This document shows, one piece after another, positions 8,060-15,725 of a DNA stretch of 64,000 nucleotides (its first letter is position 1; each line of letters opens with the position of its first letter). The stretch is from positions 60,359-124,358 of the forward strand of contig SFGI01000001.1 in NCBI GenBank assembly GCA_004557645.1, given 5' to 3'. Source of the stretch: [Eubacterium] saphenum. GTDB taxonomy: Bacteria > Bacillota > Clostridia > Lachnospirales > Anaerotignaceae. Under the pieces are notes generated by a model. The model ran no database searches, was not told the DNA's origin, and worked only from the letters and a program-made list of their open reading frames with translations. A program made the position numbers and the translations under genes.

Positions 8060-9246
8060 TCTGCCACCACCCCGGCAAAATCGGAGGCGGCGGGGTTGTA
8101 GGCCTCACGCTTATCCGTGGCCAGGGCCAGGGTGGGCTTGCCAAGGGGCTTGACCACAAAGCTGCCGATTTTCTCAGCAAACTCCGCCTTGCCCATCAGT
8201 TTCTCAAGCTCAGAGAGGGTCTTGGGCTTGCGGTCATAGACCAGCGCCTCATCATATCCAGCAGCAATGACGGCCTTGATGGCGGCATCTTGGTCCGTAA
8301 AGGTGCGGTTGCTCCGGCCCGCCACCAGTTTCCAGCCCTCAATGGGCTTGCCATCCAGTAGGGCCCTGGTGGCATATTCCTCCAGGTCCTTGTACCACTG
8401 GACAAGCTGCTGGCCACGGATGAGCAGGTCACCAATCTCAGCATCAGTGAGAGTGTGGGCCAAGTCATCCAGCACAGGCTTGCCCGGCAGCACGCAGTCC
8501 TTGAAGTCCTCCAGCGCCGTGTTGACATTGGCACGGGCTCTGCACTGAGCTTTGCCACGGCAGAAACGGCAGTGCTCACCGGGGACAAACTCACCCAGGC
8601 CAGAAAAGGCCTTTTGTGCAATGGGCTTTATGCTCTCGCCCCACGCTTTCAGCTCCTCCACGGTGATGATGTCTGAGGTGTAGCTGTCAAGGCGGGGCTG
8701 GTCAATGGTCATGCGGACCCGCTTGATGGTGTCACCAAACACGGGGGCATAGCGCTTGAGAGCGCCCAAGGCGTAAAGCCGCATCTGGGGGTTGCCCACC
8801 GCAGACACGGGCACGCCCTTGCCATGCTTGTAGTCGGTGATGCTGAGGGTATCGCCGCCGATCATAACGCAGTCACAGGTGCCAAAGCCCTCCGGCACAT
8901 ACTCACCAAAGTCCACCTTGACCTCAGCCGCCACAGTGGGGCTGCTGTCATAGAGCATGGCTTGCTCAGTCAAATGCTCCAGGTAGAGGTCAGTGGTCTT
9001 GTCCATCTCCGGGTCATAAAGTGCCTCTTTCTTGAGCTTATTGAGCCGGGTGGTATAGGTGCGGCTGGTCATCACAGTAAACTTTTTGAGGGCCTTGAGC
9101 TCTGCGATGGCGTGAGCCAGGCGGCCCTCCTCAGCATAGGTGCTGGTGCTCTCCGGCAGCCCCTCCTCAAAACGGGGGGCTGCCGTGCAGACTAACCAGC
9201 GGGATGCGGATGATGCGGAAAGCAATGCGTGTTTTTCGGGAGGCAT
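8056..9246 (-). CDS. DUF2800 RecB/Cas4-like PD-(D/E)XK nuclease
   Basis: 396 residues. Early SASSASRWLVCTAAPRFE supplies a cysteine (about C20). The nuclease core shows GTCDCVM followed by ITDYKHGKG, the D and D-x-K residues of the PD-(D/E)XK fold. A later C-x2-C-x5-C cluster (HCRFCRGKAQCRAR) with the early cysteine matches the four-cysteine Fe-S site of Cas4/AddB-type nucleases. Such proteins are part of phage replication-recombination modules and probably process DNA ends. It is followed by the coupled 133-residue protein and the ssDNA-binding protein. Confidence 0.85.
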   Translation of the reverse strand: MPPEKHALLSASSASRWLVCTAAPRFEEGLPESTSTYAEEGRLAHAIAELKALKKFTVMTSRTYTTRLNKLKKEALYDPEMDKTTDLYLEHLTEQAMLYDSSPTVAAEVKVDFGEYVPEGFGTCDCVMIGGDTLSITDYKHGKGVPVSAVGNPQMRLYALGALKRYAPVFGDTIKRVRMTIDQPRLDSYTSDIITVEELKAWGESIKPIAQKAFSGLGEFVPGEHCRFCRGKAQCRARANVNTALEDFKDCVLPGKPVLDDLAHTLTDAEIGDLLIRGQQLVQWYKDLEEYATRALLDGKPIEGWKLVAGRSNRTFTDQDAAIKAVIAAGYDEALVYDRKPKTLSELEKLMGKAEFAEKIGSFVVKPLGKPTLALATDKREAYNPAASDFAGVVAE

Positions 9247-9258
9247 GGGTGCACCTCC

Positions 9259-9724
9259 TTAAATCTGAGCGCCCAGGGCACGCAGCTCCGTGGCGAACAC
9301 TCCAAACTGGTCCGGCTGGAGCTGAGTGACAGCCGCCACACCATAGCGGGCCAGCAGAGCAAGCAACTGCTCCATCTTGCCAGCGTCAACCAGAGAGGCA
9401 CCAGCACGGGCGATCTGGTCAAGGGTATAGGTGGGGGCCGTGACGGGCACAGCAGCGGGAGCCTGGGCAACGGGTGCGGTGGGCTGCTCAGTAGGGACAG
9501 GAGCAGTAGGGGCAACAGGAGCCGCCACAGGAGCCGCAGGGGTAGGGTTTACGGGTGCAGCAGGTGCGGGTGCGGCCACGGGGGGGCACAGGAGCCGCCG
9601 CAGGGGCTCCTCTGAGCTCATCGGGCGTGAGCGTGTTGATGTCGGGCGGGGTAATGGCAGCGGCCAGCTTGCAGATGGCGGCGGCCAGGTCCGGCATTGT
9701 TACAGTGATTTTCATTTCCATCAT
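9259..9724 (-). pseudogene. Small Ala/Pro-rich phage gene split by a C7 frameshift
   Basis: A start at 9724 (MMEMKITVTMPDLAAAICK) has a strong AAGGAGG site 9 bases upstream and reads to APAAAPVPP. At a run of seven C (9580-9586 on the complement) the natural continuation, an Ala/Pro-rich linker APAPAAPVNPTPAAPVAAP and a folded end (YTLDQIARAGASLVDAGKMEQLLALLARYGV), lies one frame away and ends at 9259. Six C would make one protein of about 154 residues. In the frame as written the N-terminal half runs instead into a cysteine-rich, unlikely tail. The intact product resembles small prophage proteins with an amphipathic end and an Ala/Pro linker, of unknown function. A +1 slip at CCC-C, a one-base insertion or a sequencing error are all possible. 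Confidence 0.7.
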
Positions 9725-9818
9725 GGGTTGTTTCCTCCTTGGTTTCGTTTTTACAGTCGCATCTTTCTCCGGGGTCAAGGTTGGCCCCACAATCTGGGCA
9801 GGTCCAGTAGTACGGCAT
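9618..9818 (-). CDS. Small zinc-ribbon-like phage protein
   Basis: 66 residues. The first 22 (MPYYWTCPDCGANLDPGERC) contain a CPDCG knuckle followed by CDC, giving four cysteines that could bind zinc. This N-terminus is a familiar pattern in tiny prophage proteins. The second half overlaps the 5' part of the next gene by more than 100 bases, has a composition unlike a folded protein, and may be the result of a lost stop codon or frameshift. The ribosome site of the following gene lies inside this one, consistent with coupling. Function unknown. Confidence 0.55.
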   Translation of the reverse strand: MPYYWTCPDCGANLDPGERCDCKNETKEETTHDGNENHCNNAGPGRRHLQAGRCHYPARHQHAHAR

Positions 9819-9821
9819 GGC

Positions 9822-10532
9822 TCACTCCTCCAATACGCTTGTCCAGTATTCAAAGGCGGTCATCACTTTGCGGGTGTAGTCGGTTTGGTATGTACCGGCA
9901 TCCCACAGCCGTCTTGCGCCGGTGGGTCCGCAGTTGTAGGCCATCAAGGCCAGCTCCGGCTCACCGTAGGCTTGGAGGTGCTGGGAGATGATATAGACAC
10001 CGGCCTCAATATTCCCGGCGTGTGTCATGGGGTCAAGGCCGATTTCTAACAGCCATTCATGGTTGCTCTTGTTGATCTGCATGAGGCCATAATCACCCGT
10101 GGAGCTGACTGCATCCGGGTCAAAATGGGTTTCCACCTCAGCGATGGCCAGAGCCAGCGCATAGGGGACCTCATACTCCTCACAGCAGTCCTGCATAATC
10201 TCCTGGAGCTCATAGCTGAGGAGCCGCCCCTCACTCACAATGTCATCACGGTAGCGGACGGGCTCCGGGGTGGCCTCTTGAGTGGGCACCTGTTCCGGCT
10301 CAGACGGGCCGGTTGTGACAGCAGCCGGAGGGACAACCACGGCATCCGGCATCTGCTCCGGCTCTGCGCTTTCAAAGCCGCAAGCGCCCATGTAGCACAG
10401 AGCGCAAGCCATGCAGATGAGGACAAAGACGGTGACCATGCGGAGCCGTCTGGCCCTCTGGGCACGGCGGCGCTGGCGGCATCTGCGGGAGTAGCGCCGG
10501 GCATCAAGTTCACGGGTGGTCATGGCGCTCAC
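9822..10532 (-). CDS. Membrane-anchored lytic transglycosylase (SLT domain)
   Basis: 236 residues. A very basic N-terminus (RRYSRRCRQRRRAQRARR) precedes one membrane segment (about 31-50, VTVFVLICMACALCYMGACG), so the rest faces outside. After a Pro/Glu-rich linker comes a transglycosylase domain from about residue 105. The catalytic glutamate lies in ALAIAEVETHFDPDAVS, followed by GDYGLMQINKSNH and ALMAYNCGPTGARRL, the usual SLT motifs. It cleaves peptidoglycan. Its place in an early replication operon rather than with lysis or tail genes is unusual. The gene is 4 bases before the zinc-ribbon gene. Confidence 0.85.
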   Translation of the reverse strand: MSAMTTRELDARRYSRRCRQRRRAQRARRLRMVTVFVLICMACALCYMGACGFESAEPEQMPDAVVVPPAAVTTGPSEPEQVPTQEATPEPVRYRDDIVSEGRLLSYELQEIMQDCCEEYEVPYALALAIAEVETHFDPDAVSSTGDYGLMQINKSNHEWLLEIGLDPMTHAGNIEAGVYIISQHLQAYGEPELALMAYNCGPTGARRLWDAGTYQTDYTRKVMTAFEYWTSVLEE

Positions 10533-10535
10533 CTC

Positions 10536-11120
10536 TTACTCAATCACTCTGCTGGAAATCTCAGCAAGGAGCTCTTTGGTGGTGTACTGTTTCAGAGGGT
10601 TGCTGTTGTCCTCCACGGCAAAATTGGAGGGAATGAGGAAAGCGGGGCGGGACCCGTAGGTGCTGGTGCAGTCGTCGACGCTGACATTGCCGACAGCGTA
10701 CAAGCCCAGGACCCAGCAGTTATCCTCATCCACATTAGGGGTGCTCCAGGGGGTTGCGGACCACTCCCAGACCTCCGGCTTGGGCAGGATGTCATGGTAC
10801 TTGCGGATTTCATCCAGGGTCAGAGGGGCCACCTTGCACTCACAGGTGCCATACTCCTTGGAGCCATTGAGAGCGGTGAGGTCCACGGTGCGGGTGATGA
10901 TCTCATCCGGGTGGTTTTCGGTCAGCGCATCCAGATAGGCGCTGTTGAGGTGGGCACGGAGAGAGCTGGCGGCAAAGTTGTTGGTGGAGCCAAAGGTGTG
11001 CTCGACATACTCAGCGCCAAGCAGCAGGGTGCCATCCTTGCGGTGCTCCAGCACAATGCAGGGCTCTCCATGAAACTCCACGGTCTGACCGGGGGTGATG
11101 TTCAAAATAGCGGTTTTCAT
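10536..11120 (-). CDS. DUF6273-type phage protein
   Basis: 194 residues. It starts MKTAILNITPGQTVEFHGEPCIVLEHRKDGTLLL, then has STNNFAASSLRAHLNSAYLDAL, a TRTVDLTALNGS segment, and ends VGNVSVDDCTSTYGSRPAFLIPSNF. These are the landmarks of DUF6273, a beta-rich fold related to C-type-lectin-like domains common in gut Firmicute phages and surface proteins. Its role here is unknown; recognition or binding is plausible. The ATG overlaps the stop of the upstream 52-residue gene as ATGA. Confidence 0.75.
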   Translation of the reverse strand: MKTAILNITPGQTVEFHGEPCIVLEHRKDGTLLLGAEYVEHTFGSTNNFAASSLRAHLNSAYLDALTENHPDEIITRTVDLTALNGSKEYGTCECKVAPLTLDEIRKYHDILPKPEVWEWSATPWSTPNVDEDNCWVLGLYAVGNVSVDDCTSTYGSRPAFLIPSNFAVEDNSNPLKQYTTKELLAEISSRVIE

Positions 11121-11275
11121 TTGGTGTTTTCCTCCTTGTTTTTCCTGAGCTCCATTTCACGGCACGCTTTGCAGAGTGAAATGGTATTGAGGCCGATTTC
11201 CGATAATTTATCGGGATATGTCAGCAGGGTCACTGTGCCGCACTTGCGGCAACGGACTTTGCGGGTGACCATCAT
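11117..11275 (-). CDS. Small zinc-ribbon phage protein
   Basis: 52 residues starting at the ATG at 11275 (a second ATG follows at once). The sequence MMVTRKVRCRKCG and later SLCKACREMELR hold two C-x2-C knuckles about 27 residues apart, a four-cysteine zinc ribbon. The stop codon overlaps the next start as ATGA. The protein is short, basic and likely to bind nucleic acid. It is supported by the knuckles, the coupling and its fit between neighbours. Confidence 0.6.
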   Translation of the reverse strand: MMVTRKVRCRKCGTVTLLTYPDKLSEIGLNTISLCKACREMELRKNKEENTK

Positions 11276-11280
11276 GGCTG

Positions 11281-11490
11281 TTAATCCTCGTCATTATCGG
11301 CAGTGTCGATGTCAATGAGGTTTTCTGCCTGGACGATAATTTCAGAAACAATCTGCCGGATGGGCAGGTTGGTCTTGGCACGCAAACGGCGCACCACTTT
11401 CTCAGCCTCCGGGGTGAGGCGGACGGTGCCAATGCACTCATCAGAAATGCGGGGTGCTTTCAGCACAATGGGGTTGGGGTTGTTACTCAT
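11281..11490 (-). CDS. Small RHH-like DNA-binding regulator candidate
   Basis: 69 residues from the ATG at 11490, which has an AAAGGAGG site; the frame is open further upstream but without a ribosome site. A strand-like CIGTVRLTPEAEKVVRRLRAKTNLPIRQIVSEIIVQAENL resembles a ribbon-helix-helix unit: a short strand, a helix, then a second helix after NLPIRQ. The tail is acidic. As the second gene of the operon it may be an early regulator. RHH assignment is by eye. Confidence 0.6.
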   Translation of the reverse strand: MSNNPNPIVLKAPRISDECIGTVRLTPEAEKVVRRLRAKTNLPIRQIVSEIIVQAENLIDIDTADNDED

Positions 11491-11542
11491 GCGGGTTTCC
11501 TCCTTTGGTTGGCGGGGTGATGTGTTCCTTGGTTGCGGGCGG

Positions 11543-11791
11543 TTACGCCTTGGCAGCTCTGCGGCCTCTCCGCTCAAGCGATCTTTGGACATTGAGCTGG
11601 GCGGTTTCGGCATCATATCTGAGCCGCTGGTCCGGGAGCCTTGTGCCATCCTGGCCTCTTTTCAGTTCGTAGTAGGCAGTGGAGAGGGACATTCCCATCT
11701 CATCCGCAATGTCTTTGGCTGTGAGGCCGCTTTCCCACATGCTTTGGATTTTCCGCCGGTCCTCTATGGAGCGGAAAGTGTAGCTTGCCAT
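11543..11791 (-). CDS. Helix-turn-helix protein, first gene of the phage operon
   Basis: 82 residues from the ATG at 11791, eight bases after an AGGAGG site; an in-frame GTG nine bases upstream is less likely. IEDRRKIQSMWESGLTAKDIADEMGMSLSTAYYELKRG forms a helix-turn-helix like that of IS30/Tra8-type transposases and phage early regulators (DRRKIQ...AKDIADEMGMSLSTAYYEL). It most likely binds DNA to control the operon or recruit replication factors. The 33 bases between the upstream hairpin's T-run and this start leave no room for a promoter plus ribosome site. Confidence 0.75.
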   Translation of the reverse strand: MASYTFRSIEDRRKIQSMWESGLTAKDIADEMGMSLSTAYYELKRGQDGTRLPDQRLRYDAETAQLNVQRSLERRGRRAAKA

Positions 11792-11823
11792 CAAATTCAC
11801 CTCCTGTTTGGCACAAAATACGC

Positions 11824-11888
11824 AAAAAAAATTAGATTACCCGGTCCGTCCACCTCGAAAATTGAGGTTTTCGGACCGTGTAATCTAA
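11824..11888 (-). terminator. 25-bp-arm hairpin with T8 tail upstream of the phage operon
   Basis: Inverted repeat with arms 11832-11856 and 11864-11888, 21 of 25 positions paired, a 7-base loop and, on the minus strand, eight T directly after the stem. This is an intrinsic terminator for leftward transcription. It could end the transcript coming from the MATE gene, or act as an attenuator in the leader of the phage operon, since the first phage gene starts 33 bases beyond it. Confidence 0.8.
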
Positions 11889-11945
11889 TCTTAATGGGTG
11901 CCAGACCTTGGGGGTTTTACCACCAATTCCCCCTTAACCCGATTT

Positions 11946-11976
11946 GAAAATCAAATTTCTAAGAAATTTGATTTTC
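11946..11976. repeat. Perfect 15-bp palindrome
   Basis: GAAAATCAAATTTCT, one base, then its exact reverse complement. It is AT-rich, not followed by a T-run on either strand, and lies between the phage operon and the MATE gene. It could be a regulator-binding site or a recombination/attachment arm; the sequence does not decide. Confidence 0.6.
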
Positions 11977-11987
11977 GTATAAAATTT

Positions 11988-12040
11988 AGGTCAAGCCTTT
12001 TTAAAGGCTTGCAGAGTGTGAGGCAGAGCCTCACGGTTTT
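11988..12040 (+). repeat. Truncated copy of hairpin-mosaic repeat I
   Basis: The stretch TTAGGTCAAGCCTTTTTAAA, then GGCTTGCAGAGTGTGAGGC and its pairing partner, aligns with the core of the repeats at 14.9 and 21.4 kb (GGTCAAG-stem-CTTGCGGAGTGTGAGGCAGAGCCTCAC). Here the first stem is AAGCC/GGCTT in place of AAGGGGG/CCCCCTT, so pairing is kept with different bases. The copy ends inside the 3' end of the MATE gene. It may mark the junction between prophage and chromosome. Confidence 0.65.
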
Positions 12041-13395
12041 TCCTCAAGGTCTTTCATGGCGTTTTGAAACTGCCATGCAAAAAGCAGGACTGTTGTGGTC
12101 ACGGCAATGAAATCCGCCACCGGCTCCGCCAAAAAGACAGCCATATCCTTTTTCTCGAAGAAATGGGGCAAAATATAAATGAGGGGGATCAGCAGGATGA
12201 TTTTCCTGTAAATCGCCAAAAACAAAGAGGTTTTTGCATTCCCAATGGCGATAAAGGTCTGCTGACAGGCGATCTGCATCCCCATGACGAAGCCCACCGC
12301 CATATAAATCCGCAATGCCCGTGCCGTATAATCCAAAAAGGCCGCATCCCCTGCGAACAACATGGAGACCTGTCTGGGGAACAGCATGATGATGAGCCAC
12401 AGCCCCCCGGCATAGGCCACACAGCTTTTCAGCAGCAGCCGAAAGGATTCCCGCACCCGTTCCGGCTTTCTGGCACCAAAATTATAGCCGGTGATGGGCT
12501 GTGCCCCCTGGGCAAGGCCGGACAGGGGCAGCATGGTAAACTGCATCATACTGGTCAAAATGGTCATAGCCCCTACCGCCGTATCTCCGCCATATTTCAG
12601 CAGAGAGGAATTGAAGCAAATATTCAAAATGCTTTCTGTGGACTGCATCACAAAGGGACTCAGCCCCAGCAGCACACAGGGCAGGATGGTTTTTGCCCGC
12701 AGGCGCAGATATTTCTTTTGCAGCCGCAAAATGGTCTGTTTACCTGTCAGAAAATGCAGGACCCACGCCGCAGAAAGGGCCTGAGAAAGGACTGTCGCCA
12801 GGGCCGCACCTTTGACCCCCATGCCAAAGAAGAAAATAAAGATGGGGTCCAGGATGATATTGGTGACAGCACCGATCAGAATGGTCTTCATGCTGATTTT
12901 GGCAAACCCCTGGGCAGTAATAAAGGCATTCAGCCCCAAGGTCATCTGTACGAACACCGTACCAAAGGTATAGATCCGCATGTAATCCATGGCGAAGGGA
13001 ATGGTATTTTCACTGGCGCCAAAGGTCAAAAGAAAAGGCTTGGCAAACAGCAGAAACAGCACCGTCAGGGTCAGAGAGACCAACAAAAGCAGGGCAGTAC
13101 AGTTTCCCAAAATACACTCCGCTTCTTCCTTGTCGTTCCGCCCCAGCATGATAGACGCCCGGGGGGCGCCGCCCATGCCTGCCAAAGCCGCAAAAGCAGA
13201 GATCAGCAAGATCAGGGGCATACAAACCCCCAAGCCTGTCAGGGAAAGCTTCCCCGTGCCGGGAATATGCCCGATATAGATACGGTCTACCACATTATAT
13301 AATACATTTACTACCTGTGCCGTAATGGCAGGGACTGCCATTTTCCACAGCAGTCCCTTCACAGGCGCAATACCCAGTTCATTTTCTTTTTCCAA
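12031..13395 (-). CDS. MATE-family multidrug/toxin exporter
   Basis: 454 residues with about twelve hydrophobic membrane segments in two similar halves. Landmarks include the N-terminal PVKGLLWKMAVPAITAQVVNVLYNVVDRIYIGHIPG and GYNFGARKPERVRESF at the start of the second half, typical of MATE exporters of the MepA/DinF type, which expel cationic compounds in exchange for sodium or protons. The likely start is TTG at 13395, nine bases after a GGTG site; an ATG is not available nearby. It follows mnmE by 12 bases, where mnmG normally stands, so it is probably cotranscribed with mnmE. Confidence 0.9.
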   Translation of the reverse strand: MEKENELGIAPVKGLLWKMAVPAITAQVVNVLYNVVDRIYIGHIPGTGKLSLTGLGVCMPLILLISAFAALAGMGGAPRASIMLGRNDKEEAECILGNCTALLLLVSLTLTVLFLLFAKPFLLTFGASENTIPFAMDYMRIYTFGTVFVQMTLGLNAFITAQGFAKISMKTILIGAVTNIILDPIFIFFFGMGVKGAALATVLSQALSAAWVLHFLTGKQTILRLQKKYLRLRAKTILPCVLLGLSPFVMQSTESILNICFNSSLLKYGGDTAVGAMTILTSMMQFTMLPLSGLAQGAQPITGYNFGARKPERVRESFRLLLKSCVAYAGGLWLIIMLFPRQVSMLFAGDAAFLDYTARALRIYMAVGFVMGMQIACQQTFIAIGNAKTSLFLAIYRKIILLIPLIYILPHFFEKKDMAVFLAEPVADFIAVTTTVLLFAWQFQNAMKDLEEKP

Positions 13396-13407
13396 TTTTC
13401 TTTCACC

Positions 13408-14799
13408 TTATTTCCCAAGACAGAACTTCGTAAAGATTCTGTCTATAATTTCTTCATCACTGGTGTCGCCGGTGATCTCGCCCAAGGCACGGTTGGCATC
13501 CTGCAGATCCATGGAAATGAAATCCTCGGGCATCCGCATGGTGATGGTCTCCAGGCAATGTTCCATGGCTTCTTTGGCACGGTACAATGCATCCTTATGA
13601 CGGGTATTGCCCAACAGGGCATCCTCCGCCGTTGCCGTATGTCCGTCCAAAAACATATTTTTCAGGGCATCAATAAGCCTGTCAAAGCCCTGATTCTGCT
13701 TCACAGAAATAAACAAAATCTGTTCCTTTGGCACAAAGCTTTCCAGCTCTTCCAGAGAAAGCTTCTGTTCCAGATCCACTTTATTCAGCAGAACGATGGT
13801 CTTTTTCTCTTTGATAAAGGAGAGGATTTCCTTGTCCTCCTCTTCCAAGGGGCGGGAGCCATCCAGCATCATAATGACCAGATCAGCATTTTCCGCGTAA
13901 GCCTTGGATTTTTCCACGCCCATGCGCTCTACCACGTCGCCTGTTTCCCGAATGCCTGCCGTATCCACGATCTTGATGGGAATACCATCGATATTCAAAT
14001 ATTCCTCTACGGTGTCACGGGTGGTGCCGGGGATATCGGTCACAATGGCACGATCCTCCTCCAGCAGCCAGTTCAGCAGAGAAGATTTGCCCACATTGGG
14101 CTTGCCCACGATAACCGTCTGCAGGCCATCCCGAATGATCTTTCCTCGGTCGGCCCCTTCCAGCAGCTTTTCCATCTGGGACAACAGCTTTGTTGCACCC
14201 TTTTCCATATTTCCGTAGGTTTCATCTTCAATATCATAATCGGGATAATCGATGACAGCTTCGATGGAAGCGATCATATCCAGAATTTCCTCCCGCATCT
14301 CTCTGACTGCTGTTTTCAGGCGGCCTTCCAGCTGATTCACTGCCGCCTGACGGGATAATTCCGTTTTGGAATGGATCAGGTCGATAACGGCTTCCGCCTG
14401 GGTCAGGTCGATACGGCCGTTCAGGAACCCACGTTTGGTAAATTCCCCGGGCTCCGCCACACGGGCACCGGTTTTCAATACAGCTTCCAATACCCTTCTG
14501 GTCACCAGAGAACCGCCGTGGCAGTTGATCTCCACGATATCCTCTTTGGTATAGGTATGGGGTGCTTTCATGACAGAAACAAGGACTTCATCAATGATCT
14601 CGCCGCCCTTGCCGTCGGTGATCTTCCCATAGGACAGGGTATGGGTGGCTTTTTCCGTCAGTTTTTTCTTGCCGATAAAGATATCATCCGCCATAGCGAT
14701 ACAGCCAGCACCGCTCATGCGGACGATGCCGATACCGCCTACGCCCATGGGCGTGGAGATAGCCGCAATGACATCGTCTAACATATATTCTCTTTTCAT
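13408..14799 (-). CDS. mnmE: tRNA uridine-5-carboxymethylaminomethyl GTPase MnmE
   Basis: 463 residues. With MnmG it modifies the wobble uridine of several tRNAs. The N-terminal folate-binding domain starts DDVIAAISTPMGVGGIGIVRMSG; the G domain from about residue 220 has GKPNVGKSSLLN (P-loop), DIPGTTRD (G2), DTAGIRET (G3) and LNKVDLEQK (G4). The protein ends with the conserved FCLGK, whose cysteine is needed for activity. The gene lies in the rpmH-rnpA-yidC-jag-mnmE block. The usual next genes mnmG and rsmG are absent here; the MATE gene and prophage follow instead. Confidence 0.97.
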   Translation of the reverse strand: MKREYMLDDVIAAISTPMGVGGIGIVRMSGAGCIAMADDIFIGKKKLTEKATHTLSYGKITDGKGGEIIDEVLVSVMKAPHTYTKEDIVEINCHGGSLVTRRVLEAVLKTGARVAEPGEFTKRGFLNGRIDLTQAEAVIDLIHSKTELSRQAAVNQLEGRLKTAVREMREEILDMIASIEAVIDYPDYDIEDETYGNMEKGATKLLSQMEKLLEGADRGKIIRDGLQTVIVGKPNVGKSSLLNWLLEEDRAIVTDIPGTTRDTVEEYLNIDGIPIKIVDTAGIRETGDVVERMGVEKSKAYAENADLVIMMLDGSRPLEEEDKEILSFIKEKKTIVLLNKVDLEQKLSLEELESFVPKEQILFISVKQNQGFDRLIDALKNMFLDGHTATAEDALLGNTRHKDALYRAKEAMEHCLETITMRMPEDFISMDLQDANRALGEITGDTSDEEIIDRIFTKFCLGK

Positions 14800-14816
14800 A
14801 GTTTACCTCTTTTCTT

Positions 14817-15060
14817 GGGACTCTGTCCCAAACCCTGCCAGGGAAATGATTTCCCTGGACCCTCATTCGCAAAAACTTCGTTTTTGCAGGGCTAATGGAT
14901 TATTTTGCAGCGCCGCAGGCAAAACGGGTCAAGGGGGTGACCCCCTTGCGGAGTGTGAGGCAGAGCCTCACGAAAAGAATTGCCTTGTAAGCGGTTCTTT
15001 GGAGGGTTCGGGAACCTTTCACCAAGGGAAGAAAGGTTCCTGACATCCCCAAGGTCTTGA
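14817..15060 (+). repeat. Hairpin-mosaic repeat I, copy A (between mnmE and jag)
   Basis: About 240 bases made almost wholly of short stem-loops: GGGAC/GTCCC, CCAGGGAAA/TTTCCCTGG, GCAAAAAC/GTTTTTGC, AAGGGGG/CCCCCTT, GTGAGGC/GCCTCAC and GGAACCTTTC/GAAAGGTTCC. The core CGCCGCAGGCAAAACGGGTC is shared with copy B. Relative to the leftward mnmE operon it lies antisense. No open frame within it is convincing. Confidence 0.8.
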
Positions 15061-15107
15061 ATAAAACGAAAACCCGATGTATACAACAACGGGTTTCCAA
15101 TAGTTTC

Positions 15108-15725
15108 TTATTTCAGAGTGATCACAACATTACGATAAGGCTCTTCCCCTTCGCTGTATGTTGTCACGAAACGATCATTCTGCAGTGCAGAATGAATGAT
15201 TCTTCTTTCATAAGGGTTCATGGGTTCCAGAACCACATTTTTCTTTGTGTGTTTTACCTTTTTCGCCAGGTTGAATGCCAGGCTTTCCAGAGTTTCTTTT
15301 CTTCTCTGGCGGTAATTTTCTGTATCCAGCATTACGCTGATGTAATAAGGGCTTTTCTTATTGACAACCAGATTTACCAGATACTGCAGAGCATCCAATG
15401 TCTGGCCTCTTTTGCCGATCAGGATACCCATATCATCCCCTGTCAGTTCTACAAACAGGTGTTTATCTTTCAATTCTGTTTTGATCTTCACGATCAGGCC
15501 CATGGACAGGAACACTTCCTTCAGGAAAGTTTCTGCTTCTTTTTCGGGGTTGAAGTTTTTCTTCACCAGAACAACGGCATCCTTGCCGCCGAACATACCC
15601 AAAAAGCCCTTGGAACCTTCGTCGATCACTGTGATATCTACTTCTTCCCGTGTTGCGCCCAATTCAGCCAGTGCAGCTGCAATGGCTTCGTCCACGGTCT
15701 TTGCGCTTTTTCTGATTTCTTCCAT
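15108..15725 (-). CDS. jag: RNA-binding protein Jag/KhpB
   Basis: 205 residues in three parts: an N-terminal Jag-N domain (EIRKSAKTVDEAIAAALAELGATREEVDITVIDEGSKGFLGMFG, about 3-46), a KH domain (GDDMGILIGKRGQTLDALQYLVNL near 100-125, with the GKRG loop) and an R3H domain at the end (NPYERRIIHSALQND). It binds RNA and in Firmicutes is tied to cell elongation and division. The ATG overlaps the yidC stop by one base (TAATG), so the two are coupled, as in most relatives where jag follows the membrane insertase. Confidence 0.95.
   Translation of the reverse strand: MEEIRKSAKTVDEAIAAALAELGATREEVDITVIDEGSKGFLGMFGGKDAVVLVKKNFNPEKEAETFLKEVFLSMGLIVKIKTELKDKHLFVELTGDDMGILIGKRGQTLDALQYLVNLVVNKKSPYYISVMLDTENYRQRRKETLESLAFNLAKKVKHTKKNVVLEPMNPYERRIIHSALQNDRFVTTYSEGEEPYRNVVITLK

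Noticed and set aside
11543..11791. Transposase reading of the HTH protein
   Set aside because: It has a transposase-like HTH but no catalytic domain and heads a phage operon, so it is called a regulator.
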